64,000 nucleotides of DNA from Petrosia ficiformis. Taxonomy: Eukaryota; Porifera; Demospongiae; Haplosclerida; Petrosiidae. The stretch lies in NCBI GenBank assembly GCA_947044365.1, contig OX345636.1, positions 15,425,115 through 15,489,114 of the forward strand. Direction: 5' to 3'. The notes below the pieces were generated by a model. It had not been told where the DNA came from. It ran no database searches and saw nothing but the letters and a program-made list of their open reading frames with translations. How positions within the stretch are numbered: position 1 is the stretch's first letter; each line of letters begins with the position of its first letter. The translations under genes were made by a program, and so were the position numbers. This document shows positions 45,949-57,154 of the stretch, piece by piece.

Positions 45949-46274
45949 CAAGGGCGGATTTAGGGGGGGGGGGGGGGGGTTTGTGGGGTTGTAACCCCCC
46001 CAAAACATTTGAACTTTGAAATAAACTTAATATTTATATTTTGCTATGCATTACCAGGAGAGAATTCCAGTAGAAAGGCTTTCATTCAACAACATCCTAG
46101 GCACATCTTCCAGAAATCGGTGTTGGAGGACTAACTCTAGTTGACTTTTTCAGAGTCTTTTGTTAATTAATTCACCACGCCCTTTATGAATAAGTAATTA
46201 GCTAAAATTTTGCTCGGCGCACAAAGAGCGCCGAGATCAACCCCACCAAACAATAAATCCTGTATCCGCCCCTG
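45949..46274. mobile_element. hAT-like MITE, CAGGGGCGGAT ends
   Basis: Ends CAAGGGCGGATTTAGG and inverse CAGGGGCGGATACAGG, with a G-run of about 17 near the left end. It is related at its ends to the element at 49530-50024. Confidence 0.8.
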
Positions 46275-46369
46275 GGTATATATGTGCTAAGTGCACCGTG
46301 GTTTGATACATGCACTGTGTCGTTTGTGGCTTCATTAAGCTGTATAAACATGATTTTGAAGTCATGAAA

Positions 46370-46481
46370 AGTTATGTCATGCCCACTTGTGCAATATCAG
46401 ACTTATAATCACCTCGCCCTCAGGAGGCCAGAGGGCGAGGTGATTATAAACCTGATATAGCACTCGTGGCATGACATAACA
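46370..46481. repeat. Long imperfect hairpin
   Basis: GTTATGTCATGCCCAC ... ATTATAATCACCTCGCCCTC-like left arm pairs with GAGGGCGAGGTGATTATAAA ... GTGGCATGACATAAC. The arms are about 50 bp. Confidence 0.85.
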
Positions 46482-46483
46482 TC

Positions 46484-46521
<38 letters not shown>

Positions 46522-46545
46522 ATATATATATATATATATATATAG

Positions 46546-46975
46546 TATGATGGTGACATCATCCCTTTGATGTACGTGGTGAGGTCTATATTCTGTATAT
46601 AGGACCCAAAACAGGTCTATATTTGGAGAAATTAACCCATTAACAACATGCAATACTTTATTGCCAAAACTGTTGTGAAATCATTGAGAATAAGGGATCA
46701 ATATATAGTTTGGGAAATGATCATCATGCAGTTAGACAGTACCAATCATGTAGTTCATTGATGTGGTGAGTCCTATAAATTGTATGCAGGAGATGTCACC
46801 ATCATACAATATATTGTATATAGTATGCTAATAGGTCCTATATACTGAATATAGGACCCTCGTTTTGTGTCCTTCGATGTGATATAGCCCTCGCAGGCTC
46901 GGGCTATATCGCATCCTTGGACACAAAACTCAAGTCCTATATATTTTGTATATAGGACCTATTAGCATAATATAC
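46546..46975. mobile_element. Composite foldback element (copy 2)
   Basis: Inverted relative of 22186-22446, longer by about 170 bp of interior. It has the same AGTATGATGGTGACATC and GATATAGCCCTCGCAGGCTC hairpins and the same TATATAGGACCTATTAGCAT end. Confidence 0.85.
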
Positions 46976-46979
46976 ATAT

Positions 46980-48740
46980 ATATTATATATAATTATATAT
47001 TCTTATATATTATTGTTATCCAGACTTTGTGAGAATTATTATTTGCAATAATGTGCATATCTGTTACAGTAACACGACTAGGCTTATAGGCCCAGCATAA
47101 ATAAACGTTAAGGAATATTCTGATGCCAACATTTGACCACAAACCATAGGCATCAAGCCTTTAGTGAGCATGAAATATATTTAGAGAGTATAGTGAGCAT
47201 GAAATAATTATGATAGCGTGTTGCCTCAATATCAACCCCTTAGAGAGTAGTGAGCATGAAATATAGTATTATTATATAGTAGTGTAAGGTATATCATTCA
47301 GCCTAAGTGTTATAGAGATAGCATTGAATATTTCTATACAGACTTTCTACCATAATGGGCTATAGCTAGTCCACTTCTTGTTCATCCACAACTTTGCGAT
47401 GTCCTGACGTACAAGGTAAATCAACCAGATGAACTGTTGGGATCTCATCTTTTATCTATTACTTTCCATAGGTGTGGAGTAGCTTAGCCTGTTTGATGTA
47501 CTCTTCTCCATTGCTGTTCTCCAGACTTTGTGAGGATTATTATAAGCAATAATGTGCATATTAGTTATTAATAAAAGCAACACGACTAGGCTTATAGGCC
47601 CAGCATAAATAAACAGAATTTCTGTTTTGTGGCTCGAAGATCAAGTTTTGAGGACCAGGGTTTGTACCAGAAAGATCAAGTTTTTGCCTTGAAGATCAAG
47701 TTTTGTGCCTCGTTGAAGTTTTGCAAGCAACTTGAAAACTGCATGTACAATTGCTTTACAAATGTCCACAGTCCTGTTGTTCACACTATATAACTGTCCA
47801 ACTTAGAGCTAACGTAAACACTGAAAAGTTCCAGATTAGGAAATATTGTTTTGTGTTACAAATGGCTAGCGCGTTAACTTATAATTGTTCGTTTGCAAGT
47901 GTAATATTATATTGTGTTACTAAAATAAATCTGTATAGATTTCAGCTCATTAGTTGCAGTTGAAATTAAATGTAGCTAGTTATGGGTGACATTTTTTTTT
48001 GGGCATCCCTTTATACAGAGTACTATCTGATGTTGTAGACAAATTTATTAGTTTTGGGGGTGCTAAACAGGGCTGGATCTAGCCTTGAAGTATGACGTTG
48101 TTGAGATATGATATCATGATCATGCTCAAAATTAGAAAAAAAAAATAGAACTAACCAGAGAGTTTCAAAATATAATTCTTAACATTATATTATGATAATT
48201 TAAAACAAACTACCCATACAATGATAACTTTGATCAGTTCTTTGCCACTTTACTTTAGAGAAAACAAACACTTCTGGTGTTAATGGCCATTTTGACGTCA
48301 TGTTATATTATTTATACCAGCCCGCCATACAGGGTACACCACAACTTGTGGTCCACAGGATGTGTTATACTCTATTCCATAATAATGATAAAATGTGTGA
48401 TGCATTATTTTATTAAAATAGTCTATGCGTTTCTCATATGATTCTCATGTTATTTCCAGTAACATTCTTTAGTGCACTAAAGTTTGTTAATGGAAATATA
48501 AGTAGAATCATATGAGAAAACCATTATATATATCATGAAAAATTATAGACTAATGTTCAAGGACCAAGAATCATATACAATATGTATTGCACCATTGGTT
48601 CTTTTATTGTCTGATTTGTTTTCAATAGTTTGATTCGTTAAGATATTGGAAATATATTCATTGTAAATTGGTATTCTAATCAAGTGTTATGTATGGAATG
48701 CCATTGGAATCAAATTGTGATTTCTGATAATTATATTTGT
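46980..48740. other. No gene seen; direct repeat and hairpin
   Basis: A block of about 90 bp (CCAGACTTTGTGAG ... CTTATAGGCCCAGCATAAAT) occurs at 47026-47110 and 47520-47612. A hairpin with TTCTCATATGATTCT arms spans 48431-48518. AT-rich elsewhere. Confidence 0.65.
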
Positions 48741-48744
48741 ATTT

Positions 48745-49145
48745 ATAATTGTGACTGGCTCTGCGAAAACCAGTCTTATGGAAAATATAAATTGGAGATA
48801 TGATTGAAAATAGACAGTTATGGGCGATCACTGTTTTATTACATAAAAAGCTTCACAAATGTCTTACCTGTCTTCTGATACCTATAACAAGTCTTAGATA
48901 CCTCTCTGTGCTTCGCTAGTCACTGCTAAATAAATTGTTAATCATTTTTAATTTTAATGGTTAAAACAATCATTTAATTGTGTTTTTCTCCAAATGAAGT
49001 ATGGTTTAATCGCTCATTCTTTTCCATGATTGGGATGTATGATATATCATTCTAGAGCTAATTTAATGCTCTTTTCAGAAAAGACAAAAAAAATTTTGAA
49101 ATCTTGATCTATAAGGCTGGTTTTCGCTGAGCCGGTCACAATTAT
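48745..49145. mobile_element. MITE with 35-bp inverted ends
   Basis: ATAATTGTGACTGGCTCTGC ... ends with the inverse of ATAATTGTGACCGGCTCAGC. About 35 bp pair with four mismatches. Confidence 0.85.
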
Positions 49146-49276
49146 TGTTTTAGTAAGTTGCTTGTGCAGTGCCTGGGCGCGGTTCATACAATGACCTGTG
49201 ACGTCAGCTATCAGCCCAGCTCCCATTGGACGCATTGCATTTATGTCCAGAGACAGGCAGTCGACTACGATTTGAC

Positions 49277-49450
49277 ATGGCAGTAAAAATAGGCGAGAAA
49301 ATGCTTATAGTAACTGTTTTTGGTATAATCTTGATCATAGTGTATTTGTTAAGTACAGATATGCTTCAACCAGTGACTGATAATAATCGCACGCCCGTAA
49401 TATTTCAATCAGTTGTTGTGAAACTGAACGTGAGACAAATTCCTATATAG
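49277..49450 (+). CDS. Candidate type II membrane anchor exon
   Basis: From the ATG at 49277 the frame reads MAVKIGEKMLIVTVFGIILI, then IVYLLSTDMLQPVTDNNRTP: a short cytoplasmic part and one hydrophobic helix, as at the start of Golgi enzymes. A segment with CAATCAG then CTGAACGTGAGACAAA near 49415-49510 resembles 55195-55290, upstream of the sulfotransferase. I infer, weakly, that this is a 5' exon of a sulfotransferase-like gene now separated or duplicated. The true splice ends are not resolved, and the frame stops at a TAG if read through. Confidence 0.35.
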   Translation: MAVKIGEKMLIVTVFGIILIIVYLLSTDMLQPVTDNNRTPVIFQSVVVKLNVRQIPI

Positions 49451-49529
49451 AGAAGAATGGACTTCCAGTTATCTCTATCAAATAGAAGAAATATTAGCAG
49501 ACAAATCTGGTGAGTTCATAATACTAGTC

Positions 49530-50024
49530 CAGGGGCGGATCTAGGGGTGGGCCAGGATGAGACAGGCCCACCCTGGCAAGAAAAAATATATTTGTATTTA
49601 CTATTTATATGCACACAAGACTGCACATGTTGTCAGAAGTGTTGTTGCAACTGTTCTGTTTGAAGTTGCGTAAATGAGAGATATCGAAACAGCTTACTTT
49701 ATTTGATTGTAGTAGGGCACCAGAAAGTCTAAGTAAAGAATAAATCCACTGATCGTGAAGACTAATTATAAATGATGCCATTCTTCTGATGAGTCTGAAA
49801 AAGAAACTGTTGCATCCCTGTACTTCGATATTACACTTTGATCAGTTTGTAGCTTCAGACAAAAATAAACGAATAGCATTAAATTGATTAACTGTATTGA
49901 ACACACTGTACTGTACTGTACTATTATTATTATAATTGTAATAATAATAATAATATTTAATTATTAAAACTTCCCCATAATTATACTAGGCCCACCCAGG
50001 AGTTTTTGGCTAGATTTGCCCTTG
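49530..50024. mobile_element. hAT-like MITE, CAGGGGCGGATCTAG ends
   Basis: Left end CAGGGGCGGATCTAGGGGTG, right end inverse of CAAGGGCAAATCTAGCC. Non-coding interior with an ATT microsatellite near 49925-49965. Confidence 0.8.
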
Positions 50025-50172
50025 AATACTACAATAATTATTACACATTAAATATCAGGCACTGATACAGGGGGGTGAATTGGGTGGCTAGCCACCCCCC
50101 TTGCCCTCCTCTTCAATTTTATTTTTATTATCAAAAATGATTTTATATTACAAAAGGATGAAAAATGATAAG

Positions 50173-51722
50173 TTAGTCATACAAAATAGATGGGGAACTC
50201 ATTCTTCTTGGATGGGCACTAATGAAGGATGTACAGACTTTATTCACATCGATATGAATGTCAAATCCATGATGAACTATTACACCGAGATTTCCGAGCC
50301 TACTATCAGTCATGTTGGTTCTTAGCCATGTATGAATTTGTCGCAAGGAAGAAAACGACCTCTCAGCCTCTGCGCTGCCTACAGGTAGGATCCCCAAAAT
50401 ACACAATAGCTCCCTAACATTGGGATAAAAGATAGGATCAGCATCCTCTGAAAGGAGCCTTGTTATTGATTTGTCTTCAGTTATGTGCAAGCAGTGCTCT
50501 TTCCATCGATGAAGTTCACTTTCAAAATTGTCACTAGCTGGCATTACATGCTTCCATTTAGAGAAGAGTATTTGACAGGTACTAAGCAAGTCATCTTTCC
50601 TAGATATTACCTCAGGGACTAATGCACACAACTCAAAATGGGCCCTTTTCTCCACAGAAAACCTGCTATTGATTTCACAGATGATTGAGTCAACAAGTGG
50701 AATAGTAACAGTCACTCTCCAGTACTCTTTTGGGCTCAAAACAGTGGGATTAGATCTATTCCGCTGCCTTCCGACAACACGAGGTATGTGTTCTTCAGTG
50801 CCAATTTCTTCAGCTAATTTGCAAGCTTTTGAATAAATACGATCGTGTTCAAAATCCATAGTATCACGAATGCGGATGTACGTAGACTTAACAGCATCGA
50901 TCCTTCCGAAACCAAAATACACCTCTTGTAGTCGACCTTGCAAACTCTCAGCAATTGGTCGAATTGGCTCTAAAACTTCCTTTGAAATAATGAATGTCAC
51001 AATATGCTCAAAACTACCGAATGTATGACTTAGCCATGCTACGTGATTCCGAGTCCCATTTCCAATCCCTGCTGTTTGTTTCACTTGGATAACAAATTTC
51101 ATTCCATGTCTTGACTAGGAATGGATATAGCTCTAGAATAGTTGAAAACGTGTTGTGTCTCTCAACCCATCTAGTTTTACACAAACCACTTTTTTTTTTG
51201 TTTGTGATGCTGTAGGACAAGTGGATTCAATAATATGTTCTAAAAATCGCTGTCTCTTTGGTGAATTTCGAAAATAGAGATAGGCTTGTTGACAACTGTC
51301 AAACATGTTCTGCACTGCTGATATTTTACATGAAGTACAGATTACTAAATTCAGACTATGTAGACAGCACCCTTGGAAGTCAGCATCAGGTGCTGCTTTC
51401 TTAATATAAGCTTGTACACCGGCAGACGGCTAGATGCTGTGGTATCGTACGCTTGTCTTTTGCAGTTCTTAACCTCAATTTTATGTTTGTTGAGTACATC
51501 CAGTATGCTGTTGGCGATGTACTCACAAGTTATCCTTTCAAGGAAGTGAAAGTCGAGCAAACACTCATGTTTTACGGGCTTCTTCTGAAAGTTGGTCGAG
51601 TCGATCTCCAAAAGACGTAAACAAACGGACAAAATTTCTTGACCATGTGAGGAAACCTCGTCAGCTATAACAGCAAAATGTGGACACTTTTCTAAGCAAG
51701 AATACATATTATATGCGTACAT
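50173..51722 (-). pseudogene. hAT transposase (DUF4371/ZMYM-like), disrupted
   Basis: Minus strand, in order: FAVIADEVSSHGQEILSVCL, then ITCEYIANSILDVLNKHKIE and QAYDTTAS (51722-51351); KKKSGLCKTRWVERHNTFST (near 51180); and a long frame ending LCILGILPVGSAEAERSFSS, then LRQIHTWLRTNMTDSRLGNL (50350-50220), the hAT dimerisation block. The catalytic order fits hAT transposases that start with a TTF finger, but here that finger is missing and the three parts lie in different frames. Confidence 0.85.
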
Positions 51723-52227
51723 TATAGTTGTTTATTCACGAGGGGTGTGGTGCCTCCAACCATTGCTACAAAGCCGTTTACATGTATTGTTCAAACTGTT
51801 ATAATGTCTATTGTTAGCTCAGTGTTAAGCAAAAATTATGAGAAAGGGAAGTTGTAATTGTTGGGAAACATCGAACATCCTTACTGTGAAATTGAAACAT
51901 CGACTGAGTAGAAGCTACTATACATGTATGTACTGGTGTGTCCAGGGCAGTGTTTCCCCAGAAAATTTGGGCAAGTGTACTTATTCATTGAAGCAAAGCA
52001 CTTGGTTCACTTGCTTTCCACTTCTAGGTTTTCTATCCCATTTCCTACATACCTTACAGAACATTCCATCTTGAGATTATCAAAGCAAAGCCAGGGTCTG
52101 CCTTCCTCCCACTCACTCTAATCCAGCCTTCTCCTCTTTGTGTTTGGCTCATCACAATGTAAACAAAACATGCCATTAGGGAGAGTACTTTAGCATCACG
52201 ATACATCCAGGTTTCTCCGGTTATGCG

Positions 52228-52278
52228 TCCCCAGCCGCCCACGCCCTCTCGCTCGTTAAGGGCGTGGGCGGCTGGGGA
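52228..52278. promoter_or_regulatory. GC-rich perfect hairpin upstream of USP start
   Basis: Exact 20-base arms TCCCCAGCCGCCCACGCCCT and its inverse (52228-52247, 52259-52278) with an 11-base loop, 37 bp before the USP ATG. In an AT-rich region this is striking. If transcribed it lies in the 5' leader; it may instead be a foldback insertion. Confidence 0.8.
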
Positions 52279-52315
52279 CATGCATGCATATGCGCCTCTG
52301 TACGCGTGCTTTGCA

Positions 52316-54339
52316 ATGGAGACCAGTGTACCAGAGTTCATTGCAGCATCAGGAGTAGGTGCAGGGCTTTATAATCTGGGAAATAATTGCTTCATGAATG
52401 CTATACTTCAAGCTATATTCTATTGTTCACAATACATGGATGTGATAAACAAACACACATGCTGTAAGTTCAGTCCATATTAAGGTGGTACTAGGGAGTG
52501 GGCGGATGCGACTCCAATCAGTTTCAAAATAGAATATTATATAATATGACTCTAACCTGGTGTAATGGCAACCTTCATATCTTCTAATCACCTTTATAGG
52601 GTCCTGGAAGTGATAAAACATATATAAAATGTCCATTTTTGTAATCGCAATAAGTACATAACGGAGAAAGCCACGCCCACCAATCATGGCATGCACCAAG
52701 TACAATGCATTTAGAGAAAACAAATAGAGCCGTTTTCTGGAAATTCATTTTACTTTTATAGTTACAAGAGGCTGAAGAAAGCTGAATTCTGTAGCTTTTC
52801 ACTGAAACCATAAAATCTACCTTTCTAGGCACTATCAAACTCCGATCTTTCTCAGAGAGCAACTACAGTTACCCGCCATTGTTATATACTGGCTTCCAAA
52901 AAATACAGAATGGAACCAGATTGTATGCAGCAAGAAGCTTGCAAGACTAGAAACTGATTGGAGTAGCATCCGCCCACGGAAAAGACTACAACCTTAACAT
53001 ATCCTATACAAACAATGATACCTTTTTGTATTAGCTGATATTAAGCAAAAAGACTGCATTGTATGCTGTATTCAGGAACTTTCAAAGATGTGTTACAATC
53101 CTAAAAGCAAAGGCACCAGTATATCACCTACAAAACTGCACAAATATCTTCCAAGTCAGTATATACCATGCAGTAACAATTATAATAATAATAAATATTA
53201 TAATAAAAATAGGGATAATGCCAGAGTGGCATGAAGGTCAACAGCAAGATGCCCATGAATTTTTGGTAGGAGTTCTTCATGAAATTGAGAAAAGGTTGAG
53301 TTAACAGAAATTTATTGATTAATTTTACGTATAATATTAATTCCAGTGAAAATTTAGCAGAGTATGTAAACATACAGATAGAAACAACAGGTACTCTTAT
53401 TTTAAATGGAATAATAGTTTTGATTCACAGTAAATATAATTCATCTGCAGTTACATGCTGTCATTGTGCTACAGTACATACTATTGTAGTTGACCAGACA
53501 CATATTCAAATTAACCTCAAGGTATAGACAAAAAATTATCACTTAAATCACAACAAGTTGTTATCAATATCAGGGATATCATATAGATGAGTGCCTTTCA
53601 AACACAATGAAGAAGGAGCAGTTGATAGGTGATGATGCAGTATTCTGCGAGAAGTAAAATGAATACTACAAATAACACAGTGAGTTATAATGAAAATTTC
53701 TTTACAGTTGCCAGCATAATACAGCTACCAATATTCAACATGTAATTTCAAAATTACCACCAGTAATGATAGTTCATCTGAGAAGGTATATACTTATATA
53801 GATACACTGTAAACATTTAATCTATCCACTAAAATTGATAGATTTTCCTGGGTAGAAAATAAGGGATTAAAGAATGGAAAGCATATTCACTTTCCCGAAA
53901 AAATGGAGATTTGTACCAGCAAAGTATATTAAATGAAAATGTCTGATATAGTACCATATTATGCATGACTTATGTTGTAGAGTATAACAAATAGCTACAG
54001 TCTACTGGCAGTGACAGTTCACATTGGTGCTGATCTTCAGGGTGGACACTATGTTTCCTTTGTTAAATCAGGAGGCCAATGGTTTGAGATAAATGATGGA
54101 CAGGTATATCTATATATGTCAATCTGCTCACAACCATCATGCATGTACATGTACATACAAGACTCACAGGTAAAATAAGTAAACCTTGAGTGTGTACAAA
54201 AACAGCAGGCATATTTACTACTTTATGAAAGACAAAATGCACAGGTGAGGATTGTGGTTTACAGGTAATTGACAAGTTAAATCAACACAACATAGCCTTA
54301 CCACAGATGCCTAGTGAAAATCAATCATCACTTGAATGA
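52316..54339 (+). CDS. Ubiquitin-specific protease, catalytic core
   Basis: Ten exons: 52316-52463, 53035-53154, 53213-53294, 53361-53390, 53431-53521, 53574-53653, 53708-53785, 53856-53923, 53981-54103, 54265-54339; about 297 residues. Cys box GAGLYNLGNNCFMNAILQAI (Cys25), QQD box HEGQQQDAHEFLVGVL, zinc knuckle VTCCHC ... FCENCQHN, then LPPVMIVHLRR, HIHFPEKMEI and His box YSLLAVTVHIGADLQGGHYV with EINDGQ. These are all parts of a C19 deubiquitinase, nearest in pattern to USP36/42-type. Phases agree at every junction except 53785/53856, where the run of A is one base too long. It removes ubiquitin from proteins by family function. It has no extra domains, so it is short for a USP. Confidence 0.85.
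52480..52997. mobile_element. MITE in USP intron 1
   Basis: Inverted ends TTAAGGTGGTACTAGGGAG and GTGGGCGGATGCGACTCCAA pair with the far side (TTGGAGTAGCATCCGCCCAC ... ACTACAACCTTAA). It fills most of the first intron. Confidence 0.88.
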
Positions 54340-54368
54340 CACACCATATTCCATCTTTCATCTAAATA

Positions 54369-55177
54369 ATGACATTTAACAGCAATATATTTTTATACAA
54401 CTACTTGCAAGTTTGCTTATCAGATTCATGCATAGAAATGTTCATTCACAAACAGACAAAAAGTTCATTAGATATCAAGCAACTTGAAAATGAGCTTTTA
54501 CAGCTACTGAGAAGTAATAAGTTTGTGGAAGCTTTTCATCATAACCTGAAGGATGTTTACTTGGATAAGAAGTGCAACAGGAGACTGGATCATTTATTGT
54601 ATGTCTTGCTGAAATTCGCTATAGAGACACAGCTTTCAGTAGATTTAACAAAATAAATAAAGGTAAAGCCACTCATAGAGTTACAGAAATTAATAAAAGA
54701 CACAAAGCAGCTGAAAAAATGAGATCTGAAGGAAATACGCCATTATTATTGGATGACAAAACATGGCTTGTTATCTCCCAAACAACAACCAATAAAAAAT
54801 ATACCGTACAGTACATAGCCAAGTGTACAACATGTGAACTGAGATGTTCTAAATGTAACACATGTATACATATGTACACATGTTCATGTTTGGACTCTGT
54901 TACACATACTACTGTGTGTAAACATATTCATTTAATTCATCTCCTAGAAGGAGAAAGATACAACAGCATGGGAGATGGCACAACACAAATTTCAGTACTT
55001 CCTAATAAAAGATGTAATAATGCATTGGCAAGCAATGAGTACTTTTCCCACATTCTCCGAAACAAATTAACTTCCACTACCATTCAAAGTGCTAAAGATC
55101 AAGCAACACTTAAACTACATCATATTCAGGCCCAAATATCACAATGTGATAACATACAAGCTTTAATTCATCCATAG
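54369..55177 (+). pseudogene. SWIM zinc-finger transposon protein fragment
   Basis: Two overlapping frames give FVEAFHHNLKDVYLDKKCNR, then, shifted, FNKINKGKATHRVTEINKRH and KYTVQYIAKCTTCELRCSKC, then HMYTCSCLDSVTHTTVCKHI-H. C-x-C-x9-C-x-H is the SWIM finger. SWIM fingers of this form end MULE-type and related transposon proteins in invertebrates. No transposase core is present, and the one-base frame change near 54610 points to decay. Confidence 0.6.
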
Positions 55178-55194
55178 CCGCCCAATGTCAGTTT

Positions 55195-55433
55195 TGTGAT
55201 AGAGAACGTGAGACAAACTTCACTGCAGAAAAGGAATGGCATTCCAGTTTTCTGTATCAAATAGAAGAAATAGTAGCAAATAAATCTGGTATGTTCATAA
55301 TAATAATAATAATAATACACATATATATATATATATTATATATATAATGTTCACGACATAGTTATTATAATTACACTATATTGCAGATGAATATAAAAAG
55401 GCCTTCAACGGAAACATAACACAAAGAGGAAAG
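55195..55433 (+). other. Candidate sulfotransferase-associated exons
   Basis: CAG|TTTTGTGATAGAGAACG ... AAATCTG|GTATG reads FCDRERETNFTAEKEWHSSF, then LYQIEEIVANKS; a second piece after TTGCAG reads EYKKAFNGNITQRGK before GTGAGG. The first piece matches 49420-49510 (about 75% by eye). Both lie upstream of the sulfotransferase exon and might encode its stem. Phase and product are uncertain. Confidence 0.35.
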
Positions 55434-55639
55434 GTGAGGTATTATATTGTATTAATCCAAAAGTTGATTCTTAAATAAATCGTGTGGCCAATGTCATAGG
55501 TTGTTTTGTTTGGAGGGGCCAATAGTTTATTCATGAAAGGCGTGGTCAATTATGGTGACTGACACACCCATATTTGGGTGTGGTGGTGCGGTACATGGTT
55601 CATTAGGTTATCATTTTTTTTAATAACAAAATTAAAGCA

Positions 55640-55880
55640 AAAGAATGCATCTATACTTATCACTAGCAGCAAAATCATCTATTATCTTGTCTTGTAATTC
55701 CTGGGCTATTTCTTTTTCAATGGATAATATCGACAAGTCAGACAGTTCGTTTTCTGTCATTATTGTCCTTAGTCTAAGTTTTAATCTTTGACCTGTATTA
55801 AATGTTGAATTGCCATAACATGTCTGATCCTTGAGTTTATGAAGGGTCAGGACTGCAGCATATACTGAACTTGTGCCATG
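55640..55880 (-). pseudogene. hAT transposase C-terminal tail
   Basis: Minus strand frame: DQTCYGNSTFNTGQRLKLRL, then RTIMTENELSDLSILSIEKE, then IAQELQDKIIDDFA. This resembles the C-terminal end of ZMYM-like hAT transposases. A detached fragment. Confidence 0.55.
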
Positions 55881-56006
55881 CTCATATGGCTTTGGGTGGG
55901 GCTCATTTTGCCATACAGGTGGAGCTCATGGCATCTGGTTGCGGAAAAGATATTACCTTGTAGACAGCAAACATATGTAATATACTTCTTACTCCAAGAC
56001 TTTACA

Positions 56007-56348
56007 AGTTTGGAAAAGTTTAGTAGTGGAGCGTTTTGAGGAATTGAATGTTGATGTAGATATAAACATGCATATGACTACCATGATTATCCCAAGAAGG
56101 TGTTTTCTGACCTGATCCTTTATTATAGCTACCAGAGGGCTGATAACAATAATGACAGACTCCAATCCATCAGTTCTGAGACTATCAAAGATAATTGGCA
56201 AGCACTCGTAACACAAAGATTTGCTATAACCAGTGGGCAGAACAGCAAAGACTTCCTCACCGCCAACAAAGCTACATAATACCTTCCTTTGCTCTTCTTT
56301 TATTAAAGTATAACCTAATGGCTTGGCAAAATTATCTACTACTTCCAT
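56007..56348 (-). pseudogene. RecQ-like helicase N-terminal fragment
   Basis: Minus strand: LIKEEQRKVLCSFVGGEEVF, then AVLPTGYSKSLCYECLPIIF, then SVIIVISPLVAIIKDQV. This is the Q-motif/Walker A/motif Ia region of RecQ-like helicases that are multiplied in sponge and cnidarian genomes. The Walker A glycine before Lys is Ser (TGYSKS). No DEAH box or later motifs follow. Its start abuts a MITE at about 56355. Confidence 0.75.
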
Positions 56349-56369
56349 ATTTTTATGGCCCGTAGGGCC

Positions 56370-56724
56370 ATCCCTATGATTGCTTTCCCACGGGTTCGAA
56401 CTATATATATATATATTCTTGTGTCACCTACGCGAGTATGCGTTGTATACGTAGTTTTAAGGAAGTTACATCATTCCCAGGGGCTCGGTCAATTAATGGG
56501 CGTGGCGCGTAAAAGAACGCGCGATCAAGCTCTACAGACCAGCAGAAAGAAAACTGTGTAGGAAGAAAGCTGCTTGTACCTTTATGTAGAACTGGAACTA
56601 ATAGTTGTTCTAGGTGCAATAAGTTCTGGAATAGACAATCAAAATAATAACTATAGTAGTATGTAGTGTTTCAGAGTCAGCCATGATTCCTGAATGTTGG
56701 ACACCACAAGGCAATCATAGGGAT
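56370..56724. mobile_element. MITE family A, full copy
   Basis: Perfect 14-bp ends ATCCCTATGATTGC ... GCAATCATAGGGAT. Outside the left end is the palindrome ATGGCCCGTAGGGCCAT, which also borders copies near 42940 and 62495. Confidence 0.85.
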
Positions 56725-57154
56725 ACGTTTACTTCATATCCTTTTTAGGTACGTATAGTTGCAAAGAATAACATAAACTTCAATTTAGTCAATTTAGTTT
56801 GTCGCACAGGTTGTTATGACTGGCTACATGCATGCTTTTGCTATGATATAATATTAGAAAGTACAGTTTTTTATGAATGGTAGATGGTTTGTGAATATTT
56901 TATGTAGAGGCTTGATCATCATTGAAGGTCAGATTTTTGTATATTTATATCCATTATTTATGAATTCTGTATCAGTGGCCATTTTCTTCCCTGCCATCCC
57001 TACATAGTGGGTACTATATACTCTCTGATATTATTATATTATTTATACCACAGTGTGTGGGTGATCGCCATGGTAATCTTTGATGTACTGAGGGAGATCT
57101 ATGCCCATAACCACCTCCAACCAGGGCTATATCCTATACATATTATGCATGGAC

